IMG/VR virus record: IMGVR_UViG_3300042197_002762
Coordinates: 1-64,000 of that record
Reading direction: 5' to 3' (one strand)
Source of the DNA: a virus
Length of the DNA: 64,000 nucleotides
This document shows, one piece after another, positions 7,413-15,251 of the stretch. The translations under genes and the position numbers were made by a program. Numbering within the stretch: position 1 is the stretch's first letter; every line of letters starts with the position of its first letter. Below the pieces are notes generated by a model. The model ran no database searches, had not been told where the DNA came from, and worked only from the letters and a program-made list of their open reading frames with translations.

Positions 7413-8192
7413 TTAATACGGTAAATTATCTTGCATTTTACATCTTGAGTTATAAATATTAAAAGAATTTAAATTAAGTTTAAATCCATGTATATGTTGA
7501 TACCAATTTTTTCTATTGATTTTATTTAACCACTCAGATTTAGATCTTGTATGTATATGCTTGATCCATACATAATCACTAGAATGTGATAATTGTGGTT
7601 TTCGTGATTTTTTTGGATTTAATGTTTGATGTTCCTCAATACGTCTTCCTTTTTCATCAATATATTTATTTAAACTACTTCCAGCAAAATGAGGATTAAT
7701 ATATGATGTTACAGATTTAGGATTAACTAAAGTTCTTATTTGTCTAGACTCCCAATATTGTTTATATGAAGTAATGGGTACTCTATTCTCAAAAGGCGGA
7801 ATAGCACCATAAAATTTCCAGTATATTGCAAGTCCATCAAAATACCCATGCATTTTCGTCAAAAGATTAATATCTTTAATTATATTATTAGTTTTTGACA
7901 TGTAGTATTCATCAGAATCTATGAATAAAATATAATCATAATAACTATATTTTTTACAAACCGCTGTATATAATTCGGCAAGTATTGGTTTTTTCTGACT
8001 TGTAATTGGTAATATTTTTAAATTTTTAATTTTATTAGATATTTTTTTATCAATATTATTTGAATTAATCATAGTACCATCTAGAAATATTAAAAAATTC
8101 TTAAACCCCATACTTTCATGGTGATCATACCATTCTTCTAAATGGTCTAATTCGCAAGTTAGCATACATATTGCGACATTATAATTTTGCAT
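7413..8192 (-). CDS. Glycosyltransferase, GT92-like (GT-A fold)
   Basis: A 259-residue protein. It begins with a strand and LDHLEEWYDHHESMGFKNFLIF, the signature of the GT92/Glyco_tranf_2_4 group, and carries the metal-binding D-S-D in YILFIDSDEYY and a downstream LAIYWKFYG block. First gene of the minus-strand operon 8192-5822. Acceptor unknown. The ATG lies 7 nt after a TATAAT box. Confidence 0.75.
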   Translation of the reverse strand: MQNYNVAICMLTCELDHLEEWYDHHESMGFKNFLIFLDGTMINSNNIDKKISNKIKNLKILPITSQKKPILAELYTAVCKKYSYYDYILFIDSDEYYMSKTNNIIKDINLLTKMHGYFDGLAIYWKFYGAIPPFENRVPITSYKQYWESRQIRTLVNPKSVTSYINPHFAGSSLNKYIDEKGRRIEEHQTLNPKKSRKPQLSHSSDYVWIKHIHTRSKSEWLNKINRKNWYQHIHGFKLNLNSFNIYNSRCKMQDNLPY

Positions 8193-8199
8193 ATTAAAT

Positions 8200-8205
8200 A
8201 TTATA
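8200..8205 (-). promoter_or_regulatory. -10 box for minus-strand glycosylation operon
   Basis: TATAAT read on the minus strand, 7 nt before the ATG at 8192. No good -35 box is visible at 16-18 bp. It is divergent from the plus-strand promoter at 8235. Confidence 0.5.
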
Positions 8206-8234
8206 TTTTATGTATAGATTTTTTTAAAAAATTA

Positions 8235-8263
8235 TTGCTTTTTCTTAAAATTAATGCTACACT
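8235..8263 (+). promoter_or_regulatory. Promoter for RNA ligase gene
   Basis: TTGCTT (8235-8240), 17 bp, TACACT (8258-8263), ATG 9 nt downstream. Confidence 0.65.
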
Positions 8264-8272
8264 ATTTTAATA

Positions 8273-9271
8273 ATGAAACTCGCTTCAATAGAAACGATTA
8301 GTGAAATAGTTCCACATAGTGGGGCCGATAAACTTGAGATCGCCAAGATTTTGGGCTGGCAATCTATTGTAAAGAAGGGTGAATTCAAAGCTGGGGACAA
8401 GGTTGTATTTGTAGTAATTGATACTATTCTACCAAATGCACCTTGGTCTGAATTTTTGTCCGATAAGAATAATCCAGAAAAACCAATTCGTTTGCGTACG
8501 GTTAAGTTGCGCGGCGAATACTCTCAAGGCCTTGTTCTTCCACTTTCTGTTCTTCCAGAAAATATTCAAGGTTGGCATGAAAGCGCAGATGTTGGTGGGG
8601 CGCTCAACATTAAAAAGTACGAGAAAGAAATTCCTGCACAATTATCTGGAATTGCGTTAGGTGCATTTCCAACCTATATTTGCGCGCAAACCGATGAAGA
8701 TAATGGGCTTTCGTATCCAGATATTGTTAACGAGGTTCTTAAAAATGAATGGATTACCGTGACTCAAAAATTAGATGGTAGTTCTGGAACAATTATTATT
8801 GAGGACAGGATTATTACTCATGTTTGTAGTCGTCGTTTATCACTAAAAGAAACTGAAGAAAATGCTTTTTGGAAAGTTGCTCGCAAACTGAATTTAGATA
8901 AGCTTGATCGTGGTAGATACGTAATCGCTGGTGAGGTTATGGGTTGTGGAATTCAAGGTAATCAACTTAAGCTAAACGAACCAGAAATTTTTGTGTTTCA
9001 AATAAAATATAAAGATTCTTTTTATAATTATTTAGATATGGTATATGAATGCAAGTACAATTTAAATTGTAAATATGTGCCACATATAGAAAATTTTAAT
9101 ACAATAACTCAAAAAGTTAATATTGATATGCTGCAAGATTTGGCAGATAAACAGGTTTTACCATGCGGTAGCCCAGCAGAAGGTATCGTTGTTCGCCCTT
9201 TAGATTATAAAAGTGCTGGTAATGGTCGCCCACTTAGTTTTAAAATCATTAATAGAAACTTTAAAGATTGA
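8273..9271 (+). CDS. RNA ligase, Rnl5 (DraRnl)-like
   Basis: A 332-residue nucleotidyltransferase-superfamily ligase. The adenylated lysine is K166 in KLDGSSG (motif I). Motif III-type sequence is AGEVMGCGIQGNQ, motif IV is EGIVVRP and motif V is SFKIINRNF. An N-terminal OB-like region of about 100 residues precedes the catalytic domain, as in Deinococcus radiodurans RnlA. The family seals 3'-OH/5'-phosphate nicks in RNA or RNA-containing duplexes using ATP. The next gene, a HAD phosphatase, starts inside its stop codon, so the pair may form an RNA-repair module protecting tRNA or phage RNA. Confidence 0.85.
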   Translation: MKLASIETISEIVPHSGADKLEIAKILGWQSIVKKGEFKAGDKVVFVVIDTILPNAPWSEFLSDKNNPEKPIRLRTVKLRGEYSQGLVLPLSVLPENIQGWHESADVGGALNIKKYEKEIPAQLSGIALGAFPTYICAQTDEDNGLSYPDIVNEVLKNEWITVTQKLDGSSGTIIIEDRIITHVCSRRLSLKETEENAFWKVARKLNLDKLDRGRYVIAGEVMGCGIQGNQLKLNEPEIFVFQIKYKDSFYNYLDMVYECKYNLNCKYVPHIENFNTITQKVNIDMLQDLADKQVLPCGSPAEGIVVRPLDYKSAGNGRPLSFKIINRNFKD

Positions 9272-9666
9272 GCAAAGTAATCACAGTTGATTTTGACGAC
9301 ACGCTCGCTGTTACTTCGTCAACAGCTTGGGGTGGAACTACGCTCGTGCCTGTAGAACGTATTGTCAATTTTGTTAAATCAAAAATTGATTCTGGATTTG
9401 AAGTTTACGTTGTTACATTCCGTAATTGGGATAATAAAAAAGAAGTGGTTGACTTTTGTAATCGTCATCGTATTAATATTAAAGATGTCGTTTGCACAGA
9501 GGGGAAAACTAAAACAGAATTTATTAAGAAATTAAATAGTTCTTTACATATTGATGATCATATTGAAACTTGCACACTTCTCACAATGGCCGGAATTGAA
9601 GTCTTGCTTGTTGATTGGAATCAAGAAGAAAATAATCTAATGGCACAATTTTTTAATAAGATATAA
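9268..9666 (+). CDS. HAD-superfamily phosphatase, probable end-healing partner of the ligase
   Basis: A 132-residue HAD-like protein. Motif I is DFDDTL near residue 8, followed by VVTFRN (motif II region), a conserved Lys in TEGKTKTEFIKK, and HIDDHIET near residue 93. The start must be the TTG at 9268, overlapping the ligase stop, because no ATG precedes motif I. The size fits the 3'-phosphatase or 5'(3')-nucleotidase branch. Next to an RNA ligase the likely job is removing a 3'-phosphate before sealing; that is inference. Confidence 0.7.
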   Translation: MSKVITVDFDDTLAVTSSTAWGGTTLVPVERIVNFVKSKIDSGFEVYVVTFRNWDNKKEVVDFCNRHRINIKDVVCTEGKTKTEFIKKLNSSLHIDDHIETCTLLTMAGIEVLLVDWNQEENNLMAQFFNKI

Positions 9667-9723
9667 TAGATGAGTAGATATTTTATAAACTTTGCAAAGA
9701 AGTGACTTTAAATCAAAAATGCC

Positions 9724-10032
9724 ATGAGCACAAAAGAGTTACAAAATAAAATTACCGAATTAACAGAAGAATGGCGTAAATTGGTAGTTAAAGATCACTG
9801 TAAGGATCGTGATTTTCATTTTTATATCAATACTGTTTGGAGTTACGGACAGAAACAAAAGTATCGCGTTGAACACTATGGGTATATCTTTAGAGATATA
9901 GAACAAGAGTTTAATACATACAAAGAAGCGGCACAGTTTTTACTAAATAAAATTACTGAGATGATTAAAATTGAAAAAAACCAAGAAGAGTTTATTCAAG
10001 AAGATGATGAATATTTCTTGACTTTTGATTAA
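9724..10032 (+). CDS. Unknown protein
   Basis: A 102-residue protein with charged helices at both ends and an aromatic beta-type centre. No recognised family. It follows the RNA-repair pair by 57 nt without an obvious promoter. It ends in a highly acidic tail. Confidence 0.6.
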   Translation: MSTKELQNKITELTEEWRKLVVKDHCKDRDFHFYINTVWSYGQKQKYRVEHYGYIFRDIEQEFNTYKEAAQFLLNKITEMIKIEKNQEEFIQEDDEYFLTFD

Positions 10033-10054
10033 AAATTAATTAATATTCAGAAAT

Positions 10055-10351
10055 ATGAAAAAACGTGGTAGAAAAGCTGGTAGTGGTAGTTTCGCACAAG
10101 TATCCTTGGAAGAACTCAATCGAGTTCTCAAACCAAATGCGCGTGTGATTGTTTGGGGTCGTTATGCTCAGATGCTCGGCCTTGATGGTAAAAAAGTCGA
10201 AGCTAAGCATGACACTCTCATTGCTGCCGTTAATGGTGGCACGGCTGAAGTAGAACTTGAGACATTTGGGAACGCGAAACCAGAAAATAAGAAGACTGAA
10301 CCACAAGAAGATCTTGTGCCAAAACCTTCTGTAAAGTTTGAAGTATTTTAA
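10055..10351 (+). CDS. Small basic protein with AT-hook-like N-terminus
   Basis: A 98-residue protein that begins KKRGRKAGSGSF, similar to the AT-hook core R-G-R found in two other proteins of this window (11484-12005 and 58746-59123). The middle is alpha/beta, the end acidic and Pro-rich. Possibly binds the minor groove of AT-rich DNA. The rest of the fold is not recognised. Confidence 0.6.
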   Translation: MKKRGRKAGSGSFAQVSLEELNRVLKPNARVIVWGRYAQMLGLDGKKVEAKHDTLIAAVNGGTAEVELETFGNAKPENKKTEPQEDLVPKPSVKFEVF

Positions 10352-10398
10352 TTAACCACAAAAAATTTTCCGTGTGGTAATAAATTGTAAAAAAGGTC

Positions 10399-10426
10399 TT
10401 GCAAACTGTAAAAATATTGGTAAGAT
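10399..10426 (+). promoter_or_regulatory. Promoter for AAA+ ATPase gene
   Basis: TTGCAA (10399-10404), 16 bp, TAAGAT (10421-10426). The message would carry AAAGGA as Shine-Dalgarno before the ATG at 10436. Upstream, ACCACA and TGTGGT (10354-10377) form a loose inverted repeat. Confidence 0.55.
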
Positions 10427-10435
10427 AAAGGAACT

Positions 10436-11374
10436 ATGAGTTACTTCGATGAAATGATTGGTCAGTCCAAAACCAAAAGCGTTCTTGGTTTCTACATTGA
10501 TGCTTTTGAAAAGACTGAGATACTGCCGCATATGTTTATTGTTGGTCAACGTGGTCAAGGTAAGACTATGCTTGCCACTCAAGTTGCCAAGAATTTGCGT
10601 AGCAAAACTCTTGGCCGCGTAAAGCCTATGTTGACTATCAACTGTTCGACGCTCAAAAACGTGCGACAGTTTATTGAGGATATTGTTCTTCAGTATGTTC
10701 GTGACCAGCATATCACCCTCTTTTTCGATGAGGTTCATGAAATGCCTACTCCAATTCAGACCTGTCTCCTGACAGTTCTCAATCCAAACAAACACAATCT
10801 TAATACTCTTCGTTTCGAGGATTACAATATTGAGTTTGACTTTACCAAGGTGAGCTTTATTTTTGCCACTACTGATCCGCAAAGGGTAATTACTCCGCTC
10901 AAAGACCGTTGCCGTATGATCCACATGGAAGAATACCAATACGATGAATTGGGTCAGATTGTCAAGAATAACAGTGAAGATCTTGAGTTTGATGATGAAA
11001 CCTTGCGTGATATTGCCAGCGTTTGTCGTGGTAATGCGCGTAATGCTACGCTCATGGCTAAAGATAACATTCTACAATTTGCTCGTCGGCACAATGTTTC
11101 ATTTGTTGACATGGGCATTTGGAATCGTATCAAAGGATTACTTGGCATCTTGCCGCTTGGTCTTGAGAATACCGAATTGCAAATTCTTAAAGTTCTTAAA
11201 GAACGTAACATTTGCTCGCTCACAAATATCAGTGCGGTTACTGGATTGTCAACTCAATCCCTCCGCGCCGAGTTTGAGCTTTATCCGCTCAAGCACAATC
11301 TCATGGAGATTGCTCAAGGTGGTCGTCGTTTGACAAAGCAAGGTCGTGAATATCTTGAGGCCATTGGGGAATGA
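10436..11374 (+). CDS. RuvB-like AAA+ ATPase
   Basis: A 312-residue AAA+ protein. It opens like RuvB (FDEMIGQSKTKSVLGFYIDAF), with Walker A GQRGQGKT (37-44), Walker B LFFDEVHE (near 97), sensor 1 FIFATTDP, and an Arg-finger-like PLKDRCRM. The last 70 or so residues form a winged helix ending in L-T-x-Q-G-R-E-Y as in RuvB. Length is close to bacterial RuvB (about 335). Expected to drive branch migration of recombination or replication intermediates. No RuvA or RuvC is encoded nearby. Confidence 0.8.
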   Translation: MSYFDEMIGQSKTKSVLGFYIDAFEKTEILPHMFIVGQRGQGKTMLATQVAKNLRSKTLGRVKPMLTINCSTLKNVRQFIEDIVLQYVRDQHITLFFDEVHEMPTPIQTCLLTVLNPNKHNLNTLRFEDYNIEFDFTKVSFIFATTDPQRVITPLKDRCRMIHMEEYQYDELGQIVKNNSEDLEFDDETLRDIASVCRGNARNATLMAKDNILQFARRHNVSFVDMGIWNRIKGLLGILPLGLENTELQILKVLKERNICSLTNISAVTGLSTQSLRAEFELYPLKHNLMEIAQGGRRLTKQGREYLEAIGE

Positions 11375-11377
11375 TTT

Positions 11378-11449
11378 GTGGAATTAATTATTCTTATGGG
11401 GTGTATGTACCTCGTATACAAGCAGTTAGATAAAAAATCAAAAGCTTGA
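11378..11449 (+). CDS. Tiny membrane peptide, 23 residues (GTG start)
   Basis: A 24-codon frame starting GTG at 11378, just after the ATPase gene. The product is one hydrophobic helix (ELIILMGCMYLVYKQL) with a Lys-rich C-terminus, like the other tiny membrane peptides in this window. Its stop codon TGA lies within the TTGACA of the next promoter, the same interlock seen at 643, 1418 and 2915. An ATG frame of 20 codons in another phase is the alternative. Confidence 0.4.
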   Translation: MELIILMGCMYLVYKQLDKKSKA

Positions 11450-11474
11450 CAAATTGTAAAAATTCACATATATT
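11446..11474 (+). promoter_or_regulatory. Promoter for AT-hook protein gene
   Basis: TTGACA (11446-11451, consensus), 17 bp, TATATT (11469-11474), ATG 9 nt later. Confidence 0.8.
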
Positions 11475-11483
11475 ATATAAATC

Positions 11484-12005
11484 ATGAAAACTGATACAAA
11501 CAAAAAGCTGGTTCATATCAATAATCTGCAACGCGGGGATAAGTTTCAAATTCCTTCGGTGCGCGATACCATGCGCGATATGAAATTTATTTCCTCTACT
11601 GAGACTAGTTCTCTTATCGAGGGGCACAAGCGCGATTCTATTAATGACGCTTGGCGACCATTTCGTATGCACGTTTCCAATGGAGTGATGGTTGAAGTCG
11701 TACAAGAATTTGAGAAAGATCTTATGGAAGAAAACAAACAAAACGCTACTGCTACGGCAGGGCAAAACGAGGCTTCCGCCGCGCCTAAGCGCCGTGGTCG
11801 TCCTTCTAAAACAAAGCTGGCCTTCAATCAACTCAAGGGTGTTGATGGCGAGTTTACGGTGAGGGATGTTGTTGAAAAGAATGACATCAAGGAATACGAA
11901 GTCCACAATTTGATCCGTAGCGCCGTCCAAGGCGGTAAGGTCAAAGTTGTCAAGGAACTCGTTGGTGGGCGCGGTAAGCCCCGCAAGGTCTATCGCCTTG
12001 CCTAA
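11484..12005 (+). CDS. AT-hook DNA-binding protein
   Basis: A 173-residue protein in three parts: an N-terminal beta-rich domain (about 1-75), an Ala-rich linker, and an AT-hook KRRGRPSK near residue 103 followed by a basic helical C-terminal domain that may be a winged helix (FTVRDVVEKNDIKEYEVHNLIRS). It probably binds DNA as a transcription or nucleoid factor. It has its own near-consensus promoter, implying high early expression. Confidence 0.65.
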   Translation: MKTDTNKKLVHINNLQRGDKFQIPSVRDTMRDMKFISSTETSSLIEGHKRDSINDAWRPFRMHVSNGVMVEVVQEFEKDLMEENKQNATATAGQNEASAAPKRRGRPSKTKLAFNQLKGVDGEFTVRDVVEKNDIKEYEVHNLIRSAVQGGKVKVVKELVGGRGKPRKVYRLA

Positions 12006-12022
12006 GTGTAAAGACATGAAAT

Positions 12023-12093
12023 GCCCTTCAAGCATTGTGGCGATGCACGGGTTTTGTAAACCTGAGAGTAGAGTTCAATTCTCTAGTGGGGCT
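12023..12093 (+). tRNA. tRNA-Thr (UGU)
   Basis: Cloverleaf read by eye: acceptor GCCCTTC with GTGGGGC (one T-T mismatch and one G-T pair), D-stem GCAT/ATGC, anticodon stem CGGGT/ACCTG with loop TTTGTAA (anticodon TGT), T-stem TAGAG/CTCTA with loop TTCAATT, discriminator T. No CCA encoded. The acceptor mismatch lowers confidence. Confidence 0.7.
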
Positions 12094-12111
12094 TTTCAAT
12101 CTTAAAAACAC

Positions 12112-12393
12112 ATGATTAGTAAACACGTTCAAGAGCTTCTCGAAATATTTCGGGACAATTATCGTAACATCAAATGTGTCGAATCACAATACGATTCACA
12201 TACTAAACTCGAAATTGAAGTAAGTAATCTCTATCCAGAACAAGATGGGGAAGAAATTTTCGGGCTTTCTAATAGTAAATCTCTAACCACTGATGATTTT
12301 GAATTTGCCACTCTTAAAAAGATTAACGGTAAACAAGTAATTTTTCTTGGTAATTATCGTTTCTTTTTTGAAGATGGCATTTTTCACATATAA
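12112..12393 (+). CDS. Unknown protein between two tRNA genes
   Basis: A 93-residue protein with an N-terminal helix and beta-type remainder. No family recognised. It sits 18 nt after tRNA-Thr and 8 nt before tRNA-Pro, so it is probably co-transcribed with them. Confidence 0.6.
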   Translation: MISKHVQELLEIFRDNYRNIKCVESQYDSHTKLEIEVSNLYPEQDGEEIFGLSNSKSLTTDDFEFATLKKINGKQVIFLGNYRFFFEDGIFHI

Positions 12394-12401
12394 TATTTAT
12401 A

Positions 12402-12475
<74 letters not shown>

Positions 12476-12485
12476 TTTAATAATT

Positions 12486-12962
12486 ATGGAACAAAAAACA
12501 GAAGAAATAAAACAGGAAGCGCCCAAAGAAATAGGTCTTTTTGATAGGGTTCTTGGAAATACCTACGAACAACCTAAAAAAATTGTAGTTAGACTTTCTA
12601 GTCCGGAAATGGGCTTGGGAATTTTTGCCACCGAGGATATACAAGAGGGCGAATTAGTGGAAAGATGTCCGATGATTCAGATGTCATGGAAATCAAAATA
12701 TTTAGGCGATCCTCAAATTTTTAATTATTTATATAGTAATAGTAATTGCCCTTGTGATGATTGCAAAAGACATGGTAATAGCATGTTCATGGTTCTTGGC
12801 TATGGGATGATTTATAATCACAAAGACGAACCTAATACCAAATGGAATTTTAATTTTAAAAATTTAATCGGTGACGTTATTGCTCTAAAGCCTATTAAAG
12901 CTGGTGAAGAAATATTTGTAAGTTATGGACCTAAATATTTTAAAAATAGGAAAAAGATTTAA
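12486..12962 (+). CDS. SET-domain protein (putative lysine methyltransferase)
   Basis: A 158-residue protein. SET motifs in order: LGIFATEDIQEGELVE (N-terminal SET strand), a Cys cluster NCPCDDCKRHG, GMIYNHKDEPNTKW with the NH of the SAM site, and IKAGEEIFVSYG, the C-terminal catalytic Tyr motif. The start at 12486 follows the tRNA; an earlier frame would run through the tRNA gene. SET proteins methylate lysine in histones or other proteins. In a phage the target could be a host ribosomal or RNA polymerase protein or a phage protein; this is not visible. Confidence 0.8.
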   Translation: MEQKTEEIKQEAPKEIGLFDRVLGNTYEQPKKIVVRLSSPEMGLGIFATEDIQEGELVERCPMIQMSWKSKYLGDPQIFNYLYSNSNCPCDDCKRHGNSMFMVLGYGMIYNHKDEPNTKWNFNFKNLIGDVIALKPIKAGEEIFVSYGPKYFKNRKKI

Positions 12963-13033
12963 ATTAGTTATTAATAGTTTAATTTAACCCCCACAACCCC
13001 CCACCGTTACCCACAATAAACCATAAAAATACC

Positions 13034-13062
13034 TTGACTACAGATATAGGATTGTGTATAGT
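13034..13062 (+). promoter_or_regulatory. Promoter for gene at 13069
   Basis: TTGACT (13034-13039), 17 bp, TATAGT (13057-13062), ATG only 6 nt later. Confidence 0.75.
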
Positions 13063-13068
13063 TTAAAT

Positions 13069-13236
13069 ATGATCATTTTAACCAAAAGGGAAGAAAAATT
13101 CTTGCAATGTTTCGCATTTATTGGTAGAATACTCATCATTGCGGACGAGACTGTGAAGATCCTAATGAAGATCTTCCAACAGAGTAAAAATAAGGAAAGA
13201 GCTATACAGAAATATACATATAGATACATAAGGTAA
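13069..13236 (+). CDS. Unknown small basic protein
   Basis: A 55-residue protein, hydrophobic in the first half and Lys/Arg/Tyr-rich at the end. The ATG at 13069 is chosen over an in-frame GTG that overlaps the -10 box. No family recognised. Confidence 0.55.
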   Translation: MIILTKREEKFLQCFAFIGRILIIADETVKILMKIFQQSKNKERAIQKYTYRYIR

Positions 13237-13317
13237 TAAAGATTATATTAGATTGAATAAAAATTAATTAATATAAAAAAAGAACTATCCGATTTATATA
13301 AATAAAACATTTTGAAT

Positions 13318-13497
13318 ATGATTAAAAAATTAATAAATAATCCAAAATATCATTCTATAACAGTTAGAGTAATAAGTTCCTTTATCTTTGCGGTAGTGTT
13401 CTTCCTGATTGCGGCAGGGTTCGAGTTGGCGTATCGGGGAAGTGTAGTCAATCAAATAAGTAAATTGATACATGAAATACTATTCTTTGGAATATAA
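13318..13497 (+). CDS. Small membrane protein
   Basis: A 59-residue protein with a basic N-terminus and one clear membrane segment (SSFIFAVVFFLIAAGFELAY, about residues 20-39) and an amphipathic end. Start taken at ATG 13318; a TTG lies two codons upstream. Function unknown. Confidence 0.55.
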   Translation: MIKKLINNPKYHSITVRVISSFIFAVVFFLIAAGFELAYRGSVVNQISKLIHEILFFGI

Positions 13498-13599
13498 GTT
13501 TTCTATAGGGGTAAATACAAAAAAAGAATACAAAAGTGCCAAATAATGAATTTTAATTAATTAAATAACAATTAAAATTAATTTTTATTAAATTTGTGA

Positions 13600-13628
13600 T
13601 TGACTTTTGGCGAAATAACTAATAGTAT
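13600..13628 (+). promoter_or_regulatory. Promoter for gene at 13635
   Basis: TTGACT (13600-13605), 17 bp containing GCGAAATAA, TAGTAT (13623-13628), ATG 6 nt later. Confidence 0.7.
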
Positions 13629-13634
13629 ACGAAC

Positions 13635-13805
13635 ATGACAGTAAAAGAACTCAAAAAGATTTTAGAGAATGCTCCCGACCATGTCGAGGTAACCGCACTC
13701 AAAGATGGTTACGTTTGTGAGCGCACCGACGTTTGGAGCGCTGGTTACTATGAGGATGAAGATGAAGATGGTAATCCAGTAGAAAGATTTACTATTAATT
13801 GCTAA
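13635..13805 (+). CDS. Small phage protein, unknown function
   Basis: A 56-residue acidic protein. It begins TVKELKKILENAPDHVEVTA, the helix-turn-strand opening common in short phage proteins and also seen in the 681-869 product. The C-terminal part is acidic and aromatic. It lies 6 nt after a -10 box, so the message is probably leaderless. Confidence 0.65.
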   Translation: MTVKELKKILENAPDHVEVTALKDGYVCERTDVWSAGYYEDEDEDGNPVERFTINC

Positions 13806-13861
13806 CTAATATTTGCGAAATAATTAATTGGAAATAACCAAATAATAATATATAATAATTT

Positions 13862-14101
13862 ATGACTAAATATAAAGTAAAAGTAATCCATATCTTTAAT
13901 GAGCTTCTAGAGGTAGAAGCCGAAAGCCCCGAAGCGGCACAACAAAAAGCTGGAGAGATTTTGGTGAAAGATGATTATCAAGGCGCGCCAGCGTACGAAA
14001 CTACTATTCCGCCAGAGAACTGGCCTGTGATTACCGAAGAAGAGTTTAATAAACTAGTAGCCCAACAAGAAAAAGAATCTTCTAATATTATTACTCCTTG
14101 A
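13862..14101 (+). CDS. DpnD/PcfM-like small protein
   Basis: A 79-residue protein opening with KYKVKVIHIFNELLEVEA followed by SPEAAQQKAGEIL, the strand-helix pattern of the DpnD/PcfM group (sometimes near restriction or plasmid genes; molecular role unclear). The middle is Pro-rich and the end acidic and helical. Assignment is by pattern only. Confidence 0.5.
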   Translation: MTKYKVKVIHIFNELLEVEAESPEAAQQKAGEILVKDDYQGAPAYETTIPPENWPVITEEEFNKLVAQQEKESSNIITP

Positions 14102-14261
14102 TTTGTGAATGATATTTTGCGAAATAATTAAATAATAATTGATAATCAATTTGCGAAAGCGAAATTGCGAAATAACGAACGCGAAATAAACAAATAATGA
14201 GTAGTGTACAATTGGGAACATTTTCCCACATTTAAACACGGTCCTTTACTACGTAAAGGGA

Positions 14262-14290
14262 TTGACACTTTGCCCAAGATATCATAACAT
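14262..14290 (+). promoter_or_regulatory. Promoter for UvdE gene
   Basis: TTGACA (14262-14267), 17 bp, TAACAT (14285-14290), ATG 6 nt later. Just upstream, CCTTTAC and GTAAAGG form an inverted repeat (about 14243-14259) that could be an operator or terminator. Confidence 0.8.
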
Positions 14291-14296
14291 AGGGAT

Positions 14297-15208
14297 ATGT
14301 ATAGAACAGGATACTGCTGCATCAACCTGAGCATGGGCGAGAAGTTCCGAACCATGACCCTGGCATGGGCCAACCGGAATAGTGTAGAAGATGTAGAAAT
14401 AAAATGGAATGATATAATAAAACATAATTTTGAATTGTTTTATAAAATTATTAGTTGGAATATTACAAATAATGTTTTTCTTTACCGTATTAGTAGTGAT
14501 TTGGTTCCATTTGCTGATCATGAGCGGTGGGGATATCTTTGGGAAGGCTGGCGCAACACTATAGAGAACCACGGTTTGGTCGGACCCTTGCGCGAAATAA
14601 TTAAACGTTATATTGCGTTAGGTGGGCGCATGACAATCCATCCAGGACAGTTTGTCTCTATTGGAAGTGCGAAAGAAGAAGTCCGAAATAACTCAATCAA
14701 GAACTTGGAATATCATGGTCAGCTCCTGGATTTGCTTGGCCTACCACAGAATCACGATTGTCCAATCAATATTCATGTTAGTAATGGAAGTAAAGATTGT
14801 AATGAGACTGCTATTAATATAAAAAATTCTGTCTCTAAATTATCAAATAGTGTAATTAGTAGATTAGTATTCGAAAACGAACAACATGGCTGCTGGAACC
14901 CTCAAAATTTGCGTAAGCTGTTTCCTCAAATACCCATTACATTTGACTACCATCATTTTAGGCTTAATGATGGTGGGCTTACCCTTGATGAGGCAATTAG
15001 AATTACCAGTGAGTCATGGCCAAATAACGACCCCATCCAGCACTATTCAGAGGGCCGAGACAATCCCGACGATCCAGCACATTCCGACTATATACGGATT
15101 TTACCAGAGAGTCAATTCGACATCGAGGTAGAGGCTAAAGCAAAAGACTTAGCAATAAAAGATTTTCTGTTCGGTAGAAATCAAAAGATTGAGGGAATTT
15201 TATATTAA
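14297..15208 (+). CDS. uvdE: UV damage endonuclease, UvdE family
   Basis: A 303-residue TIM-barrel endonuclease. Family hallmarks in order: GYCCINLSM at the N-terminus, YRISSDLVPFADH, the metal ligand region MTIHPGQF, INIHVSN, LVFENEQHG and FDYHHFRLN. UvdE nicks DNA 5' to UV photoproducts with metal cofactors, starting repair without a glycosylase. Length is normal for the family (about 300). In a phage it would protect incoming or replicating DNA. Expressed from its own near-consensus promoter. Confidence 0.9.
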   Translation: MYRTGYCCINLSMGEKFRTMTLAWANRNSVEDVEIKWNDIIKHNFELFYKIISWNITNNVFLYRISSDLVPFADHERWGYLWEGWRNTIENHGLVGPLREIIKRYIALGGRMTIHPGQFVSIGSAKEEVRNNSIKNLEYHGQLLDLLGLPQNHDCPINIHVSNGSKDCNETAINIKNSVSKLSNSVISRLVFENEQHGCWNPQNLRKLFPQIPITFDYHHFRLNDGGLTLDEAIRITSESWPNNDPIQHYSEGRDNPDDPAHSDYIRILPESQFDIEVEAKAKDLAIKDFLFGRNQKIEGILY

Positions 15209-15214
15209 AGGGGC

Positions 15215-15243
15215 TTGACACCTGCCTGAAGTAGTGGTATATT
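15215..15243 (+). promoter_or_regulatory. Promoter for Api92-like gene
   Basis: TTGACA (15215-15220), 17 bp, TATATT (15238-15243), ATG 8 nt later. Confidence 0.8.
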
Positions 15244-15251
15244 TCCACAGT

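Larger units (their letters stand above)
13607..14190 (+). repeat. Dispersed GCGAAATAA direct repeats
   Basis: GCGAAATAA occurs near 13610, 13814, 14117, 14167 and 14180, all between small genes and often followed by TTAAT or CTAAT, with a related GCGAAAGCGAAATT near 14155. They sit in three successive intergenic gaps, immediately upstream of the UvdE gene. They could be binding sites for a regulator or iterons of a replication origin; sequence alone does not decide. Confidence 0.45.
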
